Origin: Bacteroidota bacterium
Lineage (GTDB): Bacteria; Bacteroidota; Bacteroidia; 2-12-FULL-35-15
DNA length: 64,000 nucleotides
Direction of reading: 5' to 3'
Assembly: GCA_017303895.1 (NCBI GenBank)
Contig: JAFLBF010000008.1
Span: 72,813-136,812 of the forward strand
This document shows, piece by piece, positions 35,468 through 45,960 of this stretch. The notes under the pieces were generated by a model that did not search any database, was not told the DNA's origin, and saw only the letters and a list, made by a program, of their open reading frames with translations. The first letter of the stretch is position 1, and each line of letters opens with the position of its first letter. The position numbers were made by a program, and so were the translations under genes.

Positions 35468-37849
35468 TTAGAATTCAATAATGATCCCCAGCGTTTGTAA
35501 AGAAACTGTTGAATAGTTATCTACGAATTTTGTTTTGTAAGCGACCGGATTGGAAGGGTCTGTTTGCGGATCGCCATTCGCATCTCTATCCAATAACAAC
35601 AAAGGAGGCTGCTCCGATTTGGAACGATATACATTTTGTATGTCCAGATAAATGTTCAAGGACCATTTTTTGAAAAAGAACTTTTTATCCACCCTCATAT
35701 CCAATTGATGGTATGGCGCTAAACGCTCTGTATTCAAACGGTCGTAATCGGCCAATCCTCTCCCATTGATATCCCAAACTGTTTTAATAGAAGAAGCTTG
35801 TGCATCAACAGGTGTGTAAGGGCTACCGCCCAGATAACGCCACTTGGCGCCCAATTCCCAATTACGTTTGAATTTTTTACCAAAAGTTAGTGACACAATA
35901 TTTCCATTGTCCCAAGCCGATGCAATGTAATCGCCTTTTTTATCCTGAAACTGACTTGTAACTAATGTATAGGCAATGATACCATAGAATCCTTTGTATA
36001 ACTTCTGCTGGATCATAAACTCCAATCCATATGATCTTCCTTTAGTGATGGATGTAACAGGCTCATTCCCTATCACTCCAAAATCACCACCTAAATTCGC
36101 TAAGGAGATCGAATCTCTCAAAGAAAATGGATAACGGTCATACACCTTATAAAATCCTTCTACCGTAAACTTTGTATTTACTTTTGTATTGTATTCGAAT
36201 CCTGCAACGATATGATCATTCGTAATATAGCTTACACTGTTCTGCTTATTGATGAGTGTATTGGTTGAATCGCGATAGCCCAAAACGGTATAAGCAGGCA
36301 ATTGATAGTATCTTCCTACATTAAAATTAAAGCTCAAAGCATCGGTAATGTTCAATGCCAAGGAGAATCGTGGTGACAGCTGTTCCAATGGATTCAACAT
36401 TTGAGCAGAATAATCAGCCATATCAGTACGAACACCTAAGGACAGGATCAGTCGCTCATTGAACAAGCCTTTACTCACTTGTCCGAACAATGAGAATTTA
36501 TTAAAATTCAATTTGGAATCGAAGTCGATCAACACCTGCCCTGCCGGTGTGGTGATCTTGTTAAAAGTAGAATTGGTATAGGTTACATTTTCAAAACCGG
36601 CACCCACATTCACTTTAAAGCCTTTATTGCGGTAAGTATCTTCTATACGAAATTTATTTTCGATCTCTTGAGAGATATAATCCAATATTTTATTGTTGGG
36701 ATCGGACTCATCATTGTTTCTGTACTTATAGGCACGGTTATTCAAATGGTTACGACTTACGACAACCGTCAAATAACTCTTTTCGAAGAAATGCTTATAG
36801 TTAGCACCCACAGTGTAATTCCATTGGGTGGTCACCGGCAAATAACCTAATATATATTTCTGCTCTTCGGTTTTGTTGGCATCCAGATTCAGTTTAAAAT
36901 CATCAATAGCGCCTAATCCAATGAAGGATATCTCGTTTTTATCGTTGAAACGGATCTTGGCTTTGAACTGTGCATCGTTGTAGATAGGCAAGAATGGAAG
37001 TTCCAACAATTTAAATAACCATCCTAAATACGATCTGCGGGCAGATGCAATGAATGTTGCTTTTTTTCCGATCGGGCCATCCAATGTTAAACCAAGATCA
37101 GAGGAACCGAGTGTAGCTGTGGTAACCAATTTTTCGGAGTTTCCATCCTTTTGTTTGAAGTCGAAAACAGAGCTGAGTGTATTTCCTCTGTTGGCTGGAA
37201 AGGCACCGGAATAAAAATCGACTTCACGGATAAAGTTCACGTTGATAAGACCAACGGGACCACCGGAAGCACCTTGCGTAGCAAAATGGTTGATGTTCGG
37301 CACTTCTATTCCATCCAGATAAAAACGGTTCTCGTTAGGAGCACCACCACGAATGATGATATCATTCCTGAAAGAGGCTGTGGAAGAAACACCAGGTAAA
37401 GATTGGATCACCTTGGATATATCGCGATTTCCGCCCGGATTACGGTCAATTTCAGAAGAACCGATGGTACGCATAGACACAGGACTTTCCTCTGTTTTGT
37501 TAAACGGAGATGCCGTTACTTCGATCACCTGAAGACTATCGATCTGTTCTTCCAGAGGGATATTTAAAACGGTTGGTGTAAAATTATTAACCTGTATCTC
37601 AAAGATATTCTTCTTTCTAAAGCCTACATAGGAAACACTTAAGTTGTATAAACCGGGCTCTAAATTTTTTAATTCATATTTACCATCCAGATCAGTCGTT
37701 GCTGCCACATTGATAGACGTGATGCCCACAGAAGCGAATGGGATAGGATCGTTATTAATGGAATTGTACACTTTTCCTTTGATAACGCCTGTTTGAGCGA
37801 AACTTAAAATTGGAGCAAAAGCAATGATTAAAGCAAATATTTTCTTCAT
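35468..37849 (-). CDS. TonB-dependent receptor with carboxypeptidase-regulatory-like domain
   Basis: A 793-residue outer-membrane receptor. Signal peptide MKKIFALIIAFAPILSFAQ, then a CarboxypepD_reg-like domain (GVIKGKVYNSINNDPIPFASV to about residue 100), a plug domain with SKVIQSLPGVSS and IIIRGGAPNENRFYLDGIEVP, then a beta barrel ending in a Phe (final IIIEF). It imports an unknown ligand using TonB energy. The longer open frame adds eight residues before MKKIF, so ATG 37849 is used. No SusD partner is adjacent, so a siderophore, vitamin or metal role is as likely as glycan uptake. Confidence 0.9.
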   Translation of the reverse strand: MKKIFALIIAFAPILSFAQTGVIKGKVYNSINNDPIPFASVGITSINVAATTDLDGKYELKNLEPGLYNLSVSYVGFRKKNIFEIQVNNFTPTVLNIPLEEQIDSLQVIEVTASPFNKTEESPVSMRTIGSSEIDRNPGGNRDISKVIQSLPGVSSTASFRNDIIIRGGAPNENRFYLDGIEVPNINHFATQGASGGPVGLINVNFIREVDFYSGAFPANRGNTLSSVFDFKQKDGNSEKLVTTATLGSSDLGLTLDGPIGKKATFIASARRSYLGWLFKLLELPFLPIYNDAQFKAKIRFNDKNEISFIGLGAIDDFKLNLDANKTEEQKYILGYLPVTTQWNYTVGANYKHFFEKSYLTVVVSRNHLNNRAYKYRNNDESDPNNKILDYISQEIENKFRIEDTYRNKGFKVNVGAGFENVTYTNSTFNKITTPAGQVLIDFDSKLNFNKFSLFGQVSKGLFNERLILSLGVRTDMADYSAQMLNPLEQLSPRFSLALNITDALSFNFNVGRYYQLPAYTVLGYRDSTNTLINKQNSVSYITNDHIVAGFEYNTKVNTKFTVEGFYKVYDRYPFSLRDSISLANLGGDFGVIGNEPVTSITKGRSYGLEFMIQQKLYKGFYGIIAYTLVTSQFQDKKGDYIASAWDNGNIVSLTFGKKFKRNWELGAKWRYLGGSPYTPVDAQASSIKTVWDINGRGLADYDRLNTERLAPYHQLDMRVDKKFFFKKWSLNIYLDIQNVYRSKSEQPPLLLLDRDANGDPQTDPSNPVAYKTKFVDNYSTVSLQTLGIIIEF

Positions 37850-37893
37850 AATGTAAATCAACAAATAAGGCAATTAAAGGTTCAAAACTGCAT

Positions 37894-37922
37894 AAAAAAA
37901 ACGCTTTATTTCTAAAGCGTTT
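37894..37922 (-). terminator. Terminator after the phosphohexomutase gene
   Basis: AAACGCTTTA (37899-37908) pairs with TAAAGCGTTT (37913-37922), loop TTTC. Read on the minus strand it is followed by a T run (complement of 37894-37901). Confidence 0.8.
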
Positions 37923-37943
37923 CTTGAGTAATATCAGATTGAA

Positions 37944-39350
37944 TTATCCTAACAATGTTTTTTCTGCAGCTTTTAAAATAGCAAACGCTTTTTCAGTAGT
38001 AGCTGATTCTGCATAGTTACGTAATACCGGCTCGGTACCCGAAGCACGGATCATCAACCATTCATCATTGTCAAAGAAATATTTCCATCCATCGATCGTT
38101 TCGAGGCGGGTCACTTTGTAGGGACCGAAAGCATCGTATTTATTGTTTTTACAATTCTCAACAATGGTATTCTTTACTTCTTCTTTTAGATGAAGATCGC
38201 TACGTTCAAATTTGAATTCACCAACGATCTTGTAGATCTCTTGTGTTAACTCATCCAATGTTTTACCTGATTTTACCATGTACTCCCAAATGGTCAAGCC
38301 CATCCAAATACCGTCACGTTCAGGAATATGACCTTTGATGGCAATTCCACCACTCTCTTCTCCACCCAACAAAACATCTTCTGAGATCATGATACCGGCA
38401 ATGTGTTTAAATCCGATCTGTACTACCTGATATTCCAAGCCATAGTGTTCGCACATTTTCTTAACACGAGGTGTTACAGAAAAAGCATTTACTACTTTTC
38501 CAGTATATTTCTTTTGTGTCACCAAATAATTGATCAACAACAAGATAATGTGATGTGAATCCACAAAGTTTCCTTTGCTATCATATAAACCAATACGGTC
38601 AGCATCGCCATCAGTTGCCAAACCGCAATCAATATCTCCGCTTTCTTTTATCAAGTTAGAGAACGGCATCAAATTTTTATGAATAGGCTCAGGTGCTTGT
38701 CCTTCAAATCCCGGATTATAATCACAATGCATGAAGGTGATATCCGGCAATAATCTGCGCATTACATTTTGTCCGGCACCATACATGGCATCGTATGCAA
38801 AATTCATCTTCGAATTACGGATGGCATTCATATCGAAATTTTTCTCCACATGCTCCACATACATGGTTTCCAGATCAAGGTATTCTACCAATCCAGTCTT
38901 TTGAAATTCTGCAATAGATAGTTTATCCAGATCAATGTTATTTTTCTCAGGGATAATATCTTCTACTTCCTGAATTTGAGCAGGCAATAAAGGACCACCA
39001 AAATGTCCTTTTAGTTTGTATCCATTATAAGAAGGAGGGTTGTGAGAAGCAGTAAGGATTATACCTAAAGAAGCCCCTTTATTTTTTGTCCCCAATGAAA
39101 CCATTGGAGTAGAAACAAAATCTTTTGCTAAAAACACTTTAATACCTGCATTCGCTAATACTTTCGTTACAGTTTCTGCAAACAACTCACCGGCAAAGCG
39201 GCAATCGTGTCCAACCACAACACTGGGTTTATCAAAGTTTTTCTTCAACCATTCAGCTGTAGCTATTGTAACGCGGGCAACATTATCAACGGTAAAATCT
39301 TTCGCGATAATGGCTCTCCAGCCATCAGTTCCAAATTTAATTTTTGTCAT
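37944..39350 (-). CDS. Phosphoglucomutase/phosphomannomutase
   Basis: A 468-residue alpha-D-phosphohexomutase. Substrate start FGTDGWRAI, the phosphoserine loop ILTASHNPPSYNGYK about residue 103, metal-binding DGDADRIGLYD about residue 243, sugar-specificity GGEESGGIAIKGH about residue 335, and the phosphate-binding RASGTEPVLRNYAES near the end. It supplies glucose-1-P or mannose-1-P for nucleotide sugars, fitting the glycan genes upstream. The substrate preference (PGM, PMM or PNGM) cannot be decided. Confidence 0.9.
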   Translation of the reverse strand: MTKIKFGTDGWRAIIAKDFTVDNVARVTIATAEWLKKNFDKPSVVVGHDCRFAGELFAETVTKVLANAGIKVFLAKDFVSTPMVSLGTKNKGASLGIILTASHNPPSYNGYKLKGHFGGPLLPAQIQEVEDIIPEKNNIDLDKLSIAEFQKTGLVEYLDLETMYVEHVEKNFDMNAIRNSKMNFAYDAMYGAGQNVMRRLLPDITFMHCDYNPGFEGQAPEPIHKNLMPFSNLIKESGDIDCGLATDGDADRIGLYDSKGNFVDSHHIILLLINYLVTQKKYTGKVVNAFSVTPRVKKMCEHYGLEYQVVQIGFKHIAGIMISEDVLLGGEESGGIAIKGHIPERDGIWMGLTIWEYMVKSGKTLDELTQEIYKIVGEFKFERSDLHLKEEVKNTIVENCKNNKYDAFGPYKVTRLETIDGWKYFFDNDEWLMIRASGTEPVLRNYAESATTEKAFAILKAAEKTLLG

Positions 39351-39369
39351 AGTTCTAAAAATTAGAGTG

Positions 39370-39377
39370 CAAAGATA
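39370..39377 (-). promoter_or_regulatory. -7 box of the phosphohexomutase gene
   Basis: On the minus strand it reads TATCTTTG, an exact TAnnTTTG match ending 19 bases before the start at 39350. No clear -33 element is seen. Confidence 0.5.
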
Positions 39378-39429
39378 AGAATTTCAGTCGAATTGGGGAT
39401 GTGTTGACCGCCAATTAACCAGCTGACAA

Positions 39430-40647
39430 TCAATCTCTTTTCAAGTATTTGCTGACCACAAATAGAATCCCGAAAGAAATGGCAACATAGAAAACCGGCA
39501 AAAATGCCAGATAATGCCTTAGTGCCATCCAATGGATACGGGCAACATACCGGTTCAAAAGAAAAGTGGTAAGGAAGAAGACAAATAAAGCAAATGCGAA
39601 ACAAAACGCCCATTTATAATTTCTCCACACAGTTTTAATGAATATTACTCCAACTATCATGGAAACGAAACAAAAGGCTAACAGAACTATTGTAACATCA
39701 ATATTTTCAGACAGAAAAGCAATGCGGAATGCATCCTCCGAGAACAAACGCAAAAAGGTTGAATAATCAACAAGTCCGGCAGGAATATACATTTCCAATA
39801 TCATTTGAAAATTAGTATTGATAGTAGCATCAGGCTGTGTGATGTATTTCCATTGCCAGAATAAAATTGTGAACAACAAGACCAATAGTGCAGAGCTCAG
39901 TAATATTTTCAAAGAGAAATTTTTCCAAAAGTGAAAAGCAAAAACAAGAAATAATATGGGCAGAATAAAAACATTACCAATAGCAACAAATACGGACAAA
40001 GAACCTGCTAATACAAATAGTATAGCATTTTTAAAAGAAGGAAGATTCAAATACTTCATTAATAAGATCGCTGTAGCATTGATGGCCAAAGGTGACATCA
40101 TATTATTTCCCAGTCCATATCGATGATTACTGGCCACAAACAAACAGAAAAACACACCTAAATAACCATACCAGTCAGGAATGTTGTTAAACAAATGAGA
40201 TAGAGATCTAAAAAATGGGATCAATAAAAAAACACCAAGTACAAAGATCAAATAGGAACAAAGGCGGAGTATTTTTACACGTTGAAAGATCGGCACCTCC
40301 ATTTTTTTTAAAAGAAGATCAACCGGTAAAAGAGTTAAATAATAAACAGGGGGATGAATGGCTTCGTAAGAATAGTTTCCTATGCCTAAATGCTCACGTG
40401 TAGTGATGTTCCCATTTAAACTTCTTCCAGGATTATTTTTTACATCCAGAAAAAGTTCTTCACTTACTTGATCGGATAATCGTGGTAATCTGCCCTCTGT
40501 GAGCTTTTCGATATAATCCATATGCGCATACTCATCAATCGGGCTGTAGCTATTTTTCTGATGAATAAAACGAACAGAAAGAGCTATCACTGCTACAATA
40601 AACAGTAAAATGATCTTAGAAACTATATCTTTGGGAAAAAGCTTCAT
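39430..40647 (-). CDS. DUF2142/GT-C-like polytopic membrane protein
   Basis: A 405-residue protein with an N-terminal helix, then a periplasmic loop with SPIDEYAHMDYIEKL (acidic/His motif) and EAIHPPVYYLTLLP, the PPxYY motif of GT39-like and DUF2142 membrane proteins, and about nine further helices. Such proteins are probable polyprenyl-phosphate-sugar-dependent transferases. It is the last gene of the minus-strand polysaccharide operon; its ATG immediately follows the stop of the AlgJ-like gene (zero gap). Confidence 0.7.
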   Translation of the reverse strand: MKLFPKDIVSKIILLFIVAVIALSVRFIHQKNSYSPIDEYAHMDYIEKLTEGRLPRLSDQVSEELFLDVKNNPGRSLNGNITTREHLGIGNYSYEAIHPPVYYLTLLPVDLLLKKMEVPIFQRVKILRLCSYLIFVLGVFLLIPFFRSLSHLFNNIPDWYGYLGVFFCLFVASNHRYGLGNNMMSPLAINATAILLMKYLNLPSFKNAILFVLAGSLSVFVAIGNVFILPILFLVFAFHFWKNFSLKILLSSALLVLLFTILFWQWKYITQPDATINTNFQMILEMYIPAGLVDYSTFLRLFSEDAFRIAFLSENIDVTIVLLAFCFVSMIVGVIFIKTVWRNYKWAFCFAFALFVFFLTTFLLNRYVARIHWMALRHYLAFLPVFYVAISFGILFVVSKYLKRD

Positions 40648-42384
40648 TTATTTTTTTCTGATACCGCTTGGATTATCTTCCAATAATTTATCAATTCCTG
40701 ATTCTAAAAATTCATAAACCACATAACCCGGTGTTTCTTTATCAATAACCTCTACCGACATTTCTTTCGACCAGATATAAATACAATCGCTGAAGTTTTC
40801 AGAAAAATAAGGCATGATCAAATTAAAGAAAGAATCGCGATAAACAACAGCTTTCGGAAGTTTGCTATTTTTGATCTGTGTTCGAACGGTAGGTTGAAGA
40901 ATAGAAGCCGTTTCATAAACAGGAGGATCAACTGTTTCGTATGCCACCTCTTTCTTTTTCTCCAAATGCCATTCATCGTTCAACAATACATGTTCCAATG
41001 AAAGCTGACGACTCAAGTCGGCATTATGAATATGTTTTAATACTTTTTCATAATCACTCTCGGGAACAGCTTTTAAATCAGGGTTTACTTCATTTATAGC
41101 TTTCATCAGTCTTTTATAAGCGATGAATCCACCTTGAAAATTCATATGTATATCATGCTGATAATAAACTTCTGCTGCCGGTTTAGCATTTATTAAGTCG
41201 AGTGAAGCATCAATGATCTTTACATGGCTGTTCTTTTCCATAAATCCGGCCAACTGCTGTAATTTAGAACTATCTTTTTCCCTCTTGATCATATCGGGCA
41301 AATATTCCGGATAAATATTGGACTTGACCGGCATGATCATCACAAAAAAATGAATCCCTCTTGCTTTGTACCAATCATAAGCTTCTTCCAGGTTGTATTG
41401 AATTGTTTGTAGCTCCCCTAATGAAAACAATTTTCTATTTTGGTAATCTCCAACAACCGACTGATCAGTGGAAAACAACCAACTATTCTTTCCAACTGCC
41501 ACCAATTCGGGCTTAGATGATGCATTAAACAATTTAAGTTTATAATAACTGTTCAAAGTAGATAACTCCTTTCTGAATCCAAAATTATCTTCAAAATAGG
41601 AGTTAAATCGTTTTGGATATTTTACAATTTCAGATATACTGAATACGGGTTTTTCTTGTAGTGATCTATTTTCACCAGAATTAGCGGTTTGTGGAAAAAA
41701 GCTTTTCCAGATCAAAGGCAAGGTCAACAAACCAAGAAATAAGATCACAAAATAATGGTCGGTTGTGATCTCTTTATCTACAAATGCACCTAAACGCTTG
41801 TTCAAAAAGTAGAAAACAAAAAAGGCTAACGATAAACTTAATAGTAAAGGGAAATAATAGATACGAGGTTTGGTATTTAAAAAAATAAAGAAAGGAGCAT
41901 AAGAAAATTTACTGATAATAAATGGATCGTGTCCATTCGATTCAACTAACAATCCTTCTCCCGGTATTAATTGAAATGTTTTAATATCATTTTCCGGTTT
42001 AAATTTCTCATACAGCTCTTCAGGAGAATAAGAAATATCTCCTGCCAATCCTTTAAAAACTAACTTTTTAACAAGCCACTTACCTCTTGTTAAACCTGGA
42101 TCGAGTCGTATCCTACCGGGATTATATACAAAAGGGATCTCGTATAACAAACGAATATTTTTTGCCGGAGCATCAATCTTCATGGAACGCATATTCTCTA
42201 CTTTGAACTGCTTATTATCCTCCATAAAAAATTGCACATCTGAAGCCTGGTCCGCATCCAGGATCAATTCCATCTTCACTTCTTTTCGAACCAGATCGGT
42301 CTGAATAAAAGAACAATACAAAAAATATCCTACAAGCACGGATGCTATAAAAGGCAAGATATATTTTAACAATAGGCTCTTCAT
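40648..42384 (-). CDS. AlgJ/AlgX-like SGNH-fold O-acetyltransferase partner
   Basis: A 578-residue membrane protein. A first helix, an about 150-residue loop, and two or three central helices (about 165-235) precede a periplasmic SGNH-type domain of the AlgX/AlgJ/DHHW kind: ENRSLQEKPVFS about residue 250, the catalytic-type YYQHDIHMNFQGGFIAYK (D-x-H) near residue 420, and VVYRDSFFNLIMPYFSENF holding the putative Ser nucleophile near residue 520. It would accept acetyl groups passed through the MBOAT protein and place them on the polysaccharide. Its start overlaps the MBOAT stop (TGATG). Confidence 0.8.
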   Translation of the reverse strand: MKSLLLKYILPFIASVLVGYFLYCSFIQTDLVRKEVKMELILDADQASDVQFFMEDNKQFKVENMRSMKIDAPAKNIRLLYEIPFVYNPGRIRLDPGLTRGKWLVKKLVFKGLAGDISYSPEELYEKFKPENDIKTFQLIPGEGLLVESNGHDPFIISKFSYAPFFIFLNTKPRIYYFPLLLSLSLAFFVFYFLNKRLGAFVDKEITTDHYFVILFLGLLTLPLIWKSFFPQTANSGENRSLQEKPVFSISEIVKYPKRFNSYFEDNFGFRKELSTLNSYYKLKLFNASSKPELVAVGKNSWLFSTDQSVVGDYQNRKLFSLGELQTIQYNLEEAYDWYKARGIHFFVMIMPVKSNIYPEYLPDMIKREKDSSKLQQLAGFMEKNSHVKIIDASLDLINAKPAAEVYYQHDIHMNFQGGFIAYKRLMKAINEVNPDLKAVPESDYEKVLKHIHNADLSRQLSLEHVLLNDEWHLEKKKEVAYETVDPPVYETASILQPTVRTQIKNSKLPKAVVYRDSFFNLIMPYFSENFSDCIYIWSKEMSVEVIDKETPGYVVYEFLESGIDKLLEDNPSGIRKK

Positions 42385-43793
42385 CAGAATCTGAAATAAA
42401 TAAATGGGTTATAACTTGTATTCGCCAATTCGCTCACCGATAATACAAACAATAAAAGAATGATACACGTCTCAAGTAGTTGCTTCCGTTTTATGTTTTG
42501 AATTTGTGAGAACAAAAATTCAGCAGAAGGAATAGATAAAATCAATCCCAGGATCAGTGTAAAATACCATTCACTTGTCAGATACAAATGGATCCTGTGA
42601 AAAGGATCTGGTGCCGAAAAATCAAACAAGGAGCAATAATAGGCATAAGCATGATGAATATCTTCAATAGAAAATAACACATCGCCCAAGGCGAATACAA
42701 TGAATACATAAATACTCCTGAACACGCGTGGAATAAAATTCAAGACCCTATCAAAACCGATTCTTTCAAAAGTTAGCAGAGAACCATGATAGATCCCAAA
42801 TATCACGAATGACCAATTGGCGCCATGCCAGATACCATTTAATAAAAAGATCGTCCACAAATTTAAATGCATTCTGAACTTCCCCTTTTTATTTCCACCC
42901 AAGGGATAGTAAACATAATCTCTGAACCAATTGGATAATGAAATATGCCAACGGGTCCAAAACTCTTTCATGGACTGTGAAATGTAGGGATAATTAAAAT
43001 TTTCGAGGAAGCGGAAGCCAAACATGCGTGCAAGCCCTATAGCCATATCGGAATACCCTGAAAAATCGAAATAGAGTTGAACTGCAACAGCGATTACACC
43101 TAACCAGGACCAATAGGCATTCAGTTCAGATTCAGGCATTTTAAATACCATTTCAGGAATTCGACCAACAATATTGGCTATCAATATCTTTTTAGCCAAA
43201 CCAATTACAAAGCGTTTGATACCGGAAGCAAATAAAGGGATATCAATTCTCCGGTCATCAATTTGATCCTGTACATCTTTGTAACGGATAATGGGCCCGG
43301 CTATCAACTGTGGAAAGAAAGAAATATACAAGGCCAACTTAAAAGGATCACGTTGAGCAGAGGTATGTTTTCTATAAACATCAATAATATAGCTGATCCC
43401 ATGAAAAGTATAAAAAGAAATACCCAGCGGCAATATCACTTTCTCCCAGGTAACTGTTTCAATTCCTAAATGAGAAGCTGCAAAATTGTAATTGTCAACA
43501 AAGAAATTAGCATATTTATAATAAAGCAAAAGACTGAGGTTTGCACTTACGCCTAAGAACAAGATCCATTTTGAGCGGGATGCAACGGTCGCATTTTGAA
43601 TCTGAATTCCAAAGACATAATTGAGAAGTGTAGAAACCAACATTAAGGTGAGCATCTCCCCTTCTCCCCAGCCGTAGAAAAGTAAGCTAAAGAACAACAA
43701 CACTCCATTGCGGTATTTCCGGTCTACTAAATAGTAGCAGAACAATACCAGAGGTAAAAACCAAAATAAGAATATGGGAGAGCTGAAAACCAT
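42384..43793 (-). CDS. MBOAT family O-acyltransferase (AlgI-like)
   Basis: A 469-residue polytopic protein. WGEGEMLTLMLVSTLLNYVFG, FSGYSDMAIGLARMFGF, FWTRWHISLSNWFRDYVYYPLGGNKKG and LNGIWHGANWSFVIFG, which carries the invariant His, are the AlgI/DltB-type MBOAT signatures. It should move acyl groups across the inner membrane for polysaccharide O-acetylation, with the adjacent AlgJ-like protein. Start is ATG 43793, 14 bases after the double GT2 gene. Confidence 0.93.
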   Translation of the reverse strand: MVFSSPIFLFWFLPLVLFCYYLVDRKYRNGVLLFFSLLFYGWGEGEMLTLMLVSTLLNYVFGIQIQNATVASRSKWILFLGVSANLSLLLYYKYANFFVDNYNFAASHLGIETVTWEKVILPLGISFYTFHGISYIIDVYRKHTSAQRDPFKLALYISFFPQLIAGPIIRYKDVQDQIDDRRIDIPLFASGIKRFVIGLAKKILIANIVGRIPEMVFKMPESELNAYWSWLGVIAVAVQLYFDFSGYSDMAIGLARMFGFRFLENFNYPYISQSMKEFWTRWHISLSNWFRDYVYYPLGGNKKGKFRMHLNLWTIFLLNGIWHGANWSFVIFGIYHGSLLTFERIGFDRVLNFIPRVFRSIYVFIVFALGDVLFSIEDIHHAYAYYCSLFDFSAPDPFHRIHLYLTSEWYFTLILGLILSIPSAEFLFSQIQNIKRKQLLETCIILLLFVLSVSELANTSYNPFIYFRF

Positions 43794-43807
43794 TGTTCTA
43801 AATTACA

Positions 43808-45958
43808 TCAAATCTTAATACCAAAGTTTTCGGATCCAACAGTAAGATTCGGATTATAGCATGGATCATGATCTACATATTTCATCCATTTCTTACGGAA
43901 TTTATTTACTTCTATCACATGGCGTTTATACGACTCGCTGGTAGAATGCGGATGGCCTCTGGAAATAGATTCATAATGATACAATTCAATGTGTGGGATA
44001 TAGACATTCCTGTATCCTGCCTCCAGCACCTTCAAGCAAAAATCAACATCGTTATATTCCACAACAAACTCTTCGCTAAACCCTTTTACCTTGTCAAATA
44101 CCTCCATGCGCATCATGATGCAAGCGGCTGTGAGAGCGGAATAATTGTTCAATAAGTTAATGTAGTTAAAATATCCGGGACCGTATCGATCCTCTCTCAC
44201 TAGTCCATGTCCTGCTACGCCACCTAATCCAACAACAACACCGGCATGTTGAATGCTTTCATCTTCATACAATAATTTACAACCGGCTACACCGATCTCC
44301 GGACGTTGAACATGCTCCATAAATGCTTCCAACCAGTCAGGAGTAATTACTTCCGTATCATTGTTCAACAATAACAGATAATCGCCTTTTGCATTCTTTC
44401 GTCCTAAATTCATCAAACGAGCAAAGTTGAACGAGTGTTCATCGCGAACATATTTGAACTTGAATTTAGTTTGTTTTTTATACTGATTAACGAGATTAAA
44501 AAACTTCTTATCATCGCTATTATTATCAATCAGGATGATCTCAAAATTACGGTAAGTCGATTTATTAACGATTGAGTCGATACACTTTCTTACGTATGTA
44601 TGCTTATTCTTGGTTGGAATAACAATACTAATGAGTTTATCCGGCTCTTTGATCTTCAAACGTACCTGATAGCCTCTAAAACCATCCAAAAAATCAAACT
44701 CCCCTTCATAGCCTCTACGCTCCATCGCTTCTGTAAGAGCTAGTTGAGCCGCACGATAAGCATATGGCTTGGCAGTTTCACCCGATGCTGCACTTTCACG
44801 ATGGATCCTCCAATGATATAATACTTCCGGAATATGATAAATGTTTGTAAATTTCTCGGTATAGCGTAATACAAGATCGTAATCCTGGCTGCCTTCAAAC
44901 CCCACTCCCCAGCCTCCAATTGCTTTTAATTGCTCTGTTTTAAAAGCGCAGACATGTCCTAAGTAGTTGCGGGACAATAAACTATCCGGACTCCAATCGG
45001 GTTTAAAGTGAGGAACAGAGTGCAGGCCATTCTCATCGATCTTATCTTCATCCGAGTAGATCATATCCACTGCTTTTTTCTGATTGATCAACTTTGCCAT
45101 TTCATACAAAGCATCTTCACGCAAAAGGTCATCCTGATCCATCAACACCACAAAATCACCTGTAGCTAATTCCAACGCTGAATTGGAGGCGCGTGATATA
45201 TGACCATTTTCAGTGCGGTAAACGACTTTAATCTGCTCGTATTTTTTTACATATTCTTCGATCAGTTCTTTTACTTCGGGATCTTTCGAACAATCATCCG
45301 CTAAACAAACTTCCCAATGAGGGTATAACTGATTGACGATAGAATCAAGTGCCTGTGTAAAGAAATCGATCGGTGGATCATAAACAGGAATGACAATGCT
45401 GAACACCGGCTTTTGTTTGAAATTTTTGATCTGGCCAAGTATAAATTTCCGTTTGCTTTTATTGATTTGCTTTCTATAGAGATACTGTGAGTAATCGGCC
45501 GTAGTCGCTAACATTTCTGAGAACACTTCTACGATCACCACTTTCTTAACTTCCACCAATAAGTAAATATGCTTCAATATTTTAGCTGCAATGATACGTC
45601 CCACTTTAACTCCCCGCTTAAAAACGTAATTATATAAAATGGAGAATATATTTTTTCGGTCGCCTTTCCTGAAATTATTGCTTAATCGTCTGGTAAAAAA
45701 GGAAATAAATTTCTTTAATTTATAGTAGCGGCTACTCTCTAATTCAGCAACACGTTTGATCAATTGATCGATACTTTTAAAGGCACTCGCCAATTGCTGA
45801 TGTAAATGATTGACCTCCGCTTTCGACTTTTTAAGTTCAGTCTTGTAGCGGTCGATCTCTTTCTCTTCATCGATGACATAGGTTCCCTCCTGCTGCTTCT
45901 TTTTTATAAGCAAGTTTTGATTCCTATCCATTCGTTCTTTATCTCTTCTGGTCAGCAT
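43808..45958 (-). CDS. Double-domain GT2 glycosyltransferase with N-terminal coiled coil
   Basis: A 716-residue protein. The first about 80 residues are charged and predicted helical (KKKQQEGTYVIDEEKEIDRY, ELKKSKAEVNHLHQQL), then about 100 linking residues. Two GT-A domains follow: FSIVIPVYDPPIDFFTQALDS with VLMDQDDLL about residues 184-280, and ISIVIPTKNKHTYVRKCIDS with LLLNNDTEVITPDWLEAF about 445-560. Fused GT2 pairs often make a rhamnan or repeat unit in O-antigen assembly. It lies between the ABC exporter and the acetylation genes, so it probably elongates the exported chain. Confidence 0.9.
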   Translation of the reverse strand: MLTRRDKERMDRNQNLLIKKKQQEGTYVIDEEKEIDRYKTELKKSKAEVNHLHQQLASAFKSIDQLIKRVAELESSRYYKLKKFISFFTRRLSNNFRKGDRKNIFSILYNYVFKRGVKVGRIIAAKILKHIYLLVEVKKVVIVEVFSEMLATTADYSQYLYRKQINKSKRKFILGQIKNFKQKPVFSIVIPVYDPPIDFFTQALDSIVNQLYPHWEVCLADDCSKDPEVKELIEEYVKKYEQIKVVYRTENGHISRASNSALELATGDFVVLMDQDDLLREDALYEMAKLINQKKAVDMIYSDEDKIDENGLHSVPHFKPDWSPDSLLSRNYLGHVCAFKTEQLKAIGGWGVGFEGSQDYDLVLRYTEKFTNIYHIPEVLYHWRIHRESAASGETAKPYAYRAAQLALTEAMERRGYEGEFDFLDGFRGYQVRLKIKEPDKLISIVIPTKNKHTYVRKCIDSIVNKSTYRNFEIILIDNNSDDKKFFNLVNQYKKQTKFKFKYVRDEHSFNFARLMNLGRKNAKGDYLLLLNNDTEVITPDWLEAFMEHVQRPEIGVAGCKLLYEDESIQHAGVVVGLGGVAGHGLVREDRYGPGYFNYINLLNNYSALTAACIMMRMEVFDKVKGFSEEFVVEYNDVDFCLKVLEAGYRNVYIPHIELYHYESISRGHPHSTSESYKRHVIEVNKFRKKWMKYVDHDPCYNPNLTVGSENFGIKI

Positions 45959-45960
45959 AA